Positions 6,591-9,924 of a DNA stretch of 9,924 nt are shown piece after piece. The notes beneath the pieces are model-generated. The model saw only the letters and a list, made by a program, of their open reading frames with translations, was not told the DNA's origin and did not search any database. Positions within the stretch are counted from its first letter, which is position 1, and each line of letters starts with the position of its first letter. The DNA comes from an uncultured Paracoccaceae bacterium (GTDB lineage Bacteria > Pseudomonadota > Alphaproteobacteria > Rhodobacterales > Rhodobacteraceae), in the NCBI GenBank assembly GCA_937907485.1, contig CALESR010000160.1, positions 1 through 9,924 of the forward strand, written 5' to 3'. The position numbers were made by a program, and so were the translations under genes.

Positions 6591-7382
6591 ATGGCGAAAG
6601 AGCCGGGCAAGAACACCTCAGGGCGCGGGCAGCGCGAGTTGAAGGTCAAGGTCAAGACGGCCAAGGGGCGCAAGCTGTCCTCGACCCGCTGGCTGGAGCG
6701 GCAGCTCAACGACCCCTATGTCGCGCGGGCCAAGCGCGAGGGGATGCGCGGCCGTGCGGCCTTCAAGCTGGTCGAACTGGATGACCGGTTCCGCTTTCTG
6801 GTGCCCGGCGCGCGGGTGGTCGATCTGGGCTGCGCGCCCGGCGGCTGGCTGCAGGTGGCGGTGCAGCGGGTGAACGCGCTGGGCGAGAAATCCGGCAAGC
6901 GCATCGGCACCGTGCTGGGCGTGGACCTGCAAGAGGTCGAGCCCTTGGCGGGTGCCGAGGTGCATGTGCTGGATTTCATGGACGACAGCGCCGATGCCCT
7001 GACCAAGGGCTGGCTGGCCGGGCAGGCGGATGTGGTGATGTCGGACATGGCGGCGGCCTCGACCGGGCACCAGCAGACCGACCATCTGCGCATCATCGCG
7101 CTGTGCGAGCAGGCGGCGTGGTTCGCCTTTGACGTGCTGGCGCCGAATGGCACCTTTGTCGCCAAGGTGCTGGCCGGCGGCGCCGAGGGCGAGTTGCAGG
7201 CGCTGCTGAAAAAGCGGTTCACCAAGGTTTTCAACGTGAAGCCCCCGGCCAGCCGGTCGGATTCGTCGGAGAAATACGTTGTGGCGACCGGGTTCCGCGG
7301 GCCCTTGCCGGCAGGGGCCGAGGCCGAGGCCGAGGCGCAGGACCAGCCCGACGCGACGCTGCCGGACCAGCCCGACGCCTGA
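6591..7382 (+). CDS. rlmE: 23S rRNA (uridine-2'-O)-methyltransferase RlmE (FtsJ/RrmJ)
   Basis: SAM-dependent enzyme that 2'-O-methylates a uridine in the A loop of 23S rRNA (U2552 in E. coli), aiding 50S maturation. The SAM loop DLGCAPGGW spans residues 78-86. The catalytic tetrad is complete: Lys59 (RAAFKL), Asp152 (MSDMA), Lys192 (FVAKV) and Glu227 (SSEKY). The motif after Asp152 reads SDMAAASTG, not the common SDMAPNMSG. It has 263 residues, longer than the roughly 209 of E. coli. The extra parts are a basic N-terminus (residues 1-33, likely RNA-binding) and an acidic, repetitive C-terminus after about residue 237 (AEAEAEAQ, then two DQPDA repeats). The ATG at 6591 has GGAGAG 5 bases upstream and sits 10 bases after ppx. 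The identification is secure. Confidence 0.96.
   Translation: MAKEPGKNTSGRGQRELKVKVKTAKGRKLSSTRWLERQLNDPYVARAKREGMRGRAAFKLVELDDRFRFLVPGARVVDLGCAPGGWLQVAVQRVNALGEKSGKRIGTVLGVDLQEVEPLAGAEVHVLDFMDDSADALTKGWLAGQADVVMSDMAAASTGHQQTDHLRIIALCEQAAWFAFDVLAPNGTFVAKVLAGGAEGELQALLKKRFTKVFNVKPPASRSDSSEKYVVATGFRGPLPAGAEAEAEAQDQPDATLPDQPDA
7341..7378 (+). repeat. Tandem 24-base repeat at the 3' end of rlmE
   Basis: The 14-mer GACCAGCCCGACGC occurs at 7341-7354 and again at 7365-7378, a 24-base period, giving the peptide DQPDA twice. Just before it are three GCCGAG-type hexamers (about 7318-7336) encoding AEAEAEA. This looks like local slippage or duplication that extended the acidic C-terminal tail, outside the methyltransferase fold. 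Confidence 0.75.
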
Positions 7383-7385
7383 GCC

Positions 7386-8249
7386 ATGCAGCCCGAGCAG
7401 ATCGACACCTTCCTCGACCTTTGCGAGACCCGCAGTTTCCATCGCTCGGCCGATCGCCTCGGGGTGACGCAATCCACCGTCTCGGGGCGGCTGGCGGCGC
7501 TGGAAAAGGCGCTGGGCGTGACCCTGCTGCGCCGCTCGCGCGCGGGCTGCGAGATGACCACCGAGGGGCTGCGATTCGAGCCGCACGCCCGCGCCCTGCG
7601 GCTGGCGGTGAGCGAGGCCCGCGCCGCCGCGCGTGGGGCCGAGGGGCGGGCGATGACCCTGCGGCTGGGGCTGCAGAATGATCTGGCGGCGGGCGATCCG
7701 GCGCGCTGGGTCGAGCGGTTGCGCGGGCTGTTGCCGCAGGCGGCGATCTATCTCGAGGCCGATTATTCCGCCCAGATGTGCCGCGATGTCGCCTCGGGCG
7801 AGTTGGATCTGGCGCTGCTGTTCACCCCGCATCCCTCGCCGGATCTGCATTTCGAGAGCCTGGGCGAGTTGAGTTACCGCATGGTGGCGCCGGTCGGTGC
7901 CGGGCTGCCGCGACTGGCCGAGGTGACGCCCGAACGTTATGTGCGCGCCAACCTGTCGCCCGCCTTTGCCCGCACGCACGATACGCTGCTGCCGCATCTG
8001 GCGCTGCCGCCGCTGGCCGCCGGGCAGAGCGTGCTGGTGCGCGGGATGATTCTGGCGCTGGGGGTAGCGGGCTATCAGGAAAGCCGCGCCGCGCGCGCGC
8101 TGATCGACGCCGGGCAGGTGGCGCTGGTCGAGGGCGCGCCGGTGCTGACCCAGCCGATCCACGCCGCCGTGCATCTGCGCAACCGTCACCGCGCCGTCTG
8201 GCGCAAGCTGATCCCCGCCCTTCGCACCAATCTGGGAGTGCCGACATGA
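7386..8249 (+). CDS. LysR-family transcriptional regulator
   Basis: A 287-residue LTTR of usual length. The winged helix-turn-helix occupies about residues 2-60, with the classic SFHRSADRLGVTQSTVSGRLAALEKALGVTLLRRS segment (17-51) and MTTEG (57-61) ending the wing. A linker helix follows, and from about residue 90 there is the periplasmic-binding-like effector domain, starting MTLRLGLQNDL. The inducer is unknown. The gene starts 3 bases after the rlmE stop with little ribosome binding site, implying coupling to rlmE translation. It overlaps the downstream hydrolase by 4 bases (ATGA). LysR genes more often face away from their targets, so this co-directional fused layout is less usual. Likely targets are itself and the hydrolase, though no divergent operator exists here. 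Confidence 0.93.
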   Translation: MQPEQIDTFLDLCETRSFHRSADRLGVTQSTVSGRLAALEKALGVTLLRRSRAGCEMTTEGLRFEPHARALRLAVSEARAAARGAEGRAMTLRLGLQNDLAAGDPARWVERLRGLLPQAAIYLEADYSAQMCRDVASGELDLALLFTPHPSPDLHFESLGELSYRMVAPVGAGLPRLAEVTPERYVRANLSPAFARTHDTLLPHLALPPLAAGQSVLVRGMILALGVAGYQESRAARALIDAGQVALVEGAPVLTQPIHAAVHLRNRHRAVWRKLIPALRTNLGVPT

Positions 8250-9154
8250 CGCCTGACGACTATTCGTGGCTGCCCGCCGATATCCGCGCCTTCATTGCCC
8301 AGACCGAGGCCGCCTATCCGCCGGATGCGGTGAATTTCACCGTGGCCGAGCAGCGGGCGTTTTATGACAAGCTCTGTTCCGAGTTTTCGCCGCCGCATCC
8401 CGCCGGGCTGCGGGCGCAGGACCTGACCATCGCCGGGGTGCCCTGCCGCCGCTATCAGCCGACAACGCCGCGCGAGGGGGTGACGGCGCTCTATTTCCAC
8501 GGCGGGGGCTTTGTCGTCGGTGGCCTGCACAGCCATGATTCCATCTGCGCCGAACTGGCCGAACAGGCGCAGGTGGTGCTGATCGCGGTGGATTACCGGC
8601 TGGTGCCCGAGTTTCTGCACCCCGCCGCCTATGACGATTGTCTGGCGGTTTTCGATGCGGTGCCGGGGCCAAAGGTGCTGGTGGGCGACAGCGCCGGGGG
8701 CAATCTGGCGGCCTGCATTTGTGCCAACCGCGAGGGGGTCGGCGGGCAGGTGCTGATCTATCCCGGTCTGGGCGGTGCGCGCGATTTGCCCAGCTATACC
8801 CGCCACGCCCATGCACCGATGCTGACCGCGGCGGATGTCGAGTATTACGGCAAGCTGCGGTTTGACGGGCCGCGGGTGGCGGGCGATCTGACCTCGGCAC
8901 CGCTGGAGGCCAGTGATTACAGCGGTTTGCCCCCGACGGCGATCTTTACCGCGCAGGCCGATCCGCTGGCGTCGGACGGGGTGGAATACGCCGCCCGGCT
9001 GGCCGAGGCGGGGGTGGCGGTCGAACTGACCGAAGAGCCGGGCATGGTGCACGGCTATTTGCGCGCCCGCCACATGGCGACGGGCGCGGCCGGGTCGTTC
9101 CAGCGCATCGCCGGGGCGCTGGGCGCCCTGGCGGCAGGCGCCGCGGGTCAGTAG
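8246..9154 (+). CDS. Alpha/beta hydrolase, hormone-sensitive lipase (family IV) esterase
   Basis: A 302-residue carboxylesterase-type hydrolase. The oxyanion motif HGGGF is at 85-89, the nucleophile elbow GDSAGG at 147-152 (Ser149), and Asp239 (QADPLASD) and His269 (MVHGY) complete the catalytic triad. VDYRLVPEFLHPAAYDD (115-131) is also typical of the HSL/acetyl-hydrolase family. No signal peptide is present, so it is probably cytoplasmic and acts on short acyl esters; the natural substrate is not known. The ATG at 8246 overlaps the LysR stop (ATGA) and has GGGAG about 7 bases upstream. The frame is open further upstream to 7778, but that part lies under the LysR gene and is not coding. Its stop overlaps the stop of the convergent lipoprotein gene. 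Confidence 0.92.
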   Translation: MTPDDYSWLPADIRAFIAQTEAAYPPDAVNFTVAEQRAFYDKLCSEFSPPHPAGLRAQDLTIAGVPCRRYQPTTPREGVTALYFHGGGFVVGGLHSHDSICAELAEQAQVVLIAVDYRLVPEFLHPAAYDDCLAVFDAVPGPKVLVGDSAGGNLAACICANREGVGGQVLIYPGLGGARDLPSYTRHAHAPMLTAADVEYYGKLRFDGPRVAGDLTSAPLEASDYSGLPPTAIFTAQADPLASDGVEYAARLAEAGVAVELTEEPGMVHGYLRARHMATGAAGSFQRIAGALGALAAGAAGQ

Positions 9155-9714
9155 CGCACGATCGTCTCGAAGGTCTCGGGCACCTGCACCGCCGGGTCGA
9201 GGATATCGACCAGCGCAAAGCTGAACGAGGCGCTGGCGCCGTCGTCGCTGAGCGTGCCGTTGGTCGAGACCACCTCGGCCCCGGTGACGTGGATGGTGAA
9301 CACATGGCCTTCGAGCATCGGGCGCATCATCGCCACCATCTGCGGGTCATTGCGCATCTCGCCCGCATCGCTGGCCATCTGGCCCAGCGGGAAGACGACG
9401 CGCACAGTGCCGTCGCCCAGATCGGTGGCGGTCGGCGAGGGCTGGCCCTCGACCTCTTCGAACACCTCGGCAAAGCTGCCCGACATCTCGATGTCGCAGC
9501 GCGCCTCGGTGTCGGTCATGGTCAGGGTGCCGCCGTCGTCGGCCGGGCAGAACCCTTCGCCGCCGCCCATCATGTCCAGCATCTGGCGCTGAATGCTCAT
9601 GTTTCCCGAGACCGTGGCGGCATCGGCCCCGGTGATGGCGGCGGTCATATCGACATCGACGCAGCCCGACAGGGCGACGGCCCCGACCAGGGCGGCAGCT
9701 TGCAACACACGCAT
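9148..9714 (-). CDS. Predicted lipoprotein of unknown function
   Basis: A 188-residue protein starting with a lipoprotein signal peptide: MR, hydrophobic AAALVGAVALSG, and lipobox LSGC with Cys18 as the lipidation site. The +2 residue is Val, not Asp, which favours sorting to the outer membrane. The mature part has a DVDMTAAITGADAATVSGNMSIQ opening, two further cysteines (56 and 73) that could form a disulfide, and a beta-rich body with repeated hydrophobic/polar alternation (TVRVVFPLG, FTIHVTGAEVVS). The opening recalls LppM-like lipoproteins, but this is only a weak resemblance. The start is the ATG at 9714 (AAGGAG about 6 bases upstream); a longer frame from 9885 runs into the repeat region and lacks signal-peptide logic. 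It converges on and overlaps the hydrolase by 7 bases. Confidence 0.85.
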   Translation of the reverse strand: MRVLQAAALVGAVALSGCVDVDMTAAITGADAATVSGNMSIQRQMLDMMGGGEGFCPADDGGTLTMTDTEARCDIEMSGSFAEVFEEVEGQPSPTATDLGDGTVRVVFPLGQMASDAGEMRNDPQMVAMMRPMLEGHVFTIHVTGAEVVSTNGTLSDDGASASFSFALVDILDPAVQVPETFETIVRY

Positions 9715-9788
9715 GAATGGCTCCTTGTGCGGATGGTTCGGCAGACAGACTAACCGCGAGGGCCGTCCGGTGCCAGAGGTGATGGGTC

Positions 9789-9822
9789 GCACGGGCGGAC
9801 GCGGGCGTTCAATTGCCCGTGC
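9789..9822. repeat. Inverted repeat upstream of the lipoprotein gene
   Basis: GCACGGGC (9789-9796) and GCCCGTGC (9815-9822) form a perfect 8-base inverted repeat around 18 bases. A smaller CGGGC/GCCCG stem (9802-9806 with 9815-9819) competes with it for the right arm. It lies 75-108 bases upstream of the lipoprotein start. It could be an operator or part of the adjoining repeat element; neither can be shown. Confidence 0.4.
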
Positions 9823-9823
9823 G

Positions 9824-9924
9824 GGGGATGGTGCGTGCGAGCACGCGGCCGACAGGGCCGGTGTGCGTGGGGATGGTGCGTGCAAGCACGCACCCTACGG
9901 GGCCGCCCTTGCGTAGGGTGCGTG
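9824..9924. repeat. REP-like palindromic repeat cluster, continues past the window
   Basis: A 23-base unit (GGGGATGGTGCGTGC, then G or A, then AGCACGC) occurs at 9824-9846 and 9869-9891 with one difference, period 45. The second copy is a complete palindrome: GGTGCGTGC (9875-9883), AA, GCACGCACC (9886-9894). A larger perfect 13-base inverted repeat follows, CACGCACCCTACG (9887-9899) against CGTAGGGTGCGTG (9912-9924), with 12 bases between; the right arm touches the last base, so the element runs on. Between the two units a CGGCC/GGCCG stem (9846-9860) is also seen. No gene is evident from 9715 to the end. The layout suits an interspersed extragenic palindrome. Confidence 0.7.

Noticed and set aside
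4916..6709. A 597-codon minus-strand open frame running antisense through ppx
   Set aside because: Only the first-gene part below 5236 has a family signature and a ribosome binding site. The rest is the antisense of ppx and has the Arg/His/Gln-rich composition of GC-driven shadow frames.
6618..8189. A 523-codon minus-strand open frame opposite rlmE and the LysR gene
   Set aside because: Both opposite genes have complete catalytic or DNA-binding motifs in the right order. This frame is Arg/Gln/His-rich with no recognisable domain, as expected for high-GC antisense.
9824..9891. A minimal CRISPR array (two near-identical 23-base units)
   Set aside because: There are only two copies, the units are palindromic and joined to a larger inverted repeat, the 22-base spacer is too short, and no cas genes are near.

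Overview
The window reads as chromosome of a GC-rich alphaproteobacterium, most likely of the Rhodobacteraceae/Paracoccaceae. The grounds are strong G/C bias at third codon positions, the protein families and their order, an FNR-type operator of the alphaproteobacterial kind, and terminator-linked repeats typical of that group. No RNA gene, insertion sequence, prophage or CRISPR array was seen. The assignment rests on recall of families and gene order, not on a database search.

Left half (1-5236), corrinoid-linked one-carbon metabolism. A 5'-truncated MttB-family methyltransferase runs on the plus strand to 1520. Facing it on the minus strand, in transcription order from 5236 down to 2332, are a small PF13769 ('virulence factor') protein, a MetF-like methylenetetrahydrofolate reductase, a HAD-IA phosphatase and an MtgA-like methyltetrahydrofolate:corrinoid methyltransferase. 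They are tightly packed (gaps of 16 and 13 bases, then a 4-base overlap). The inferred route moves a methyl group from a methylated amine to a corrinoid protein (MttB-like), then to tetrahydrofolate (MtgA-like), and then oxidises methyl-THF to methylene-THF (MetF-like). The corrinoid protein itself is not in the window and probably lies to the left. A hairpin array closes the operon. After it come an unlisted 59-residue one-helix membrane protein (2041-2220) and a universal stress protein (1555-1965). The stress-protein gene has a well-placed FNR-type box, suggesting low-oxygen control.

Right half (5429-9154), a plus-strand series of housekeeping and accessory genes: Ppx/GppA phosphatase, RlmE 23S rRNA 2'-O-methyltransferase, a LysR-type regulator and an HSL-family alpha/beta hydrolase. 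Gaps are 10 and 3 bases, then a 4-base overlap, so they are probably co-transcribed. The divergent 192-base gap at 5237-5428 must hold the promoters of both this unit and the one-carbon operon.

Right end (9148-9924): a minus-strand lipoprotein of unknown function overlaps the hydrolase tail-to-tail by 7 bases. Beyond its start there is a non-coding stretch with a REP-like palindromic repeat that runs off the window edge.
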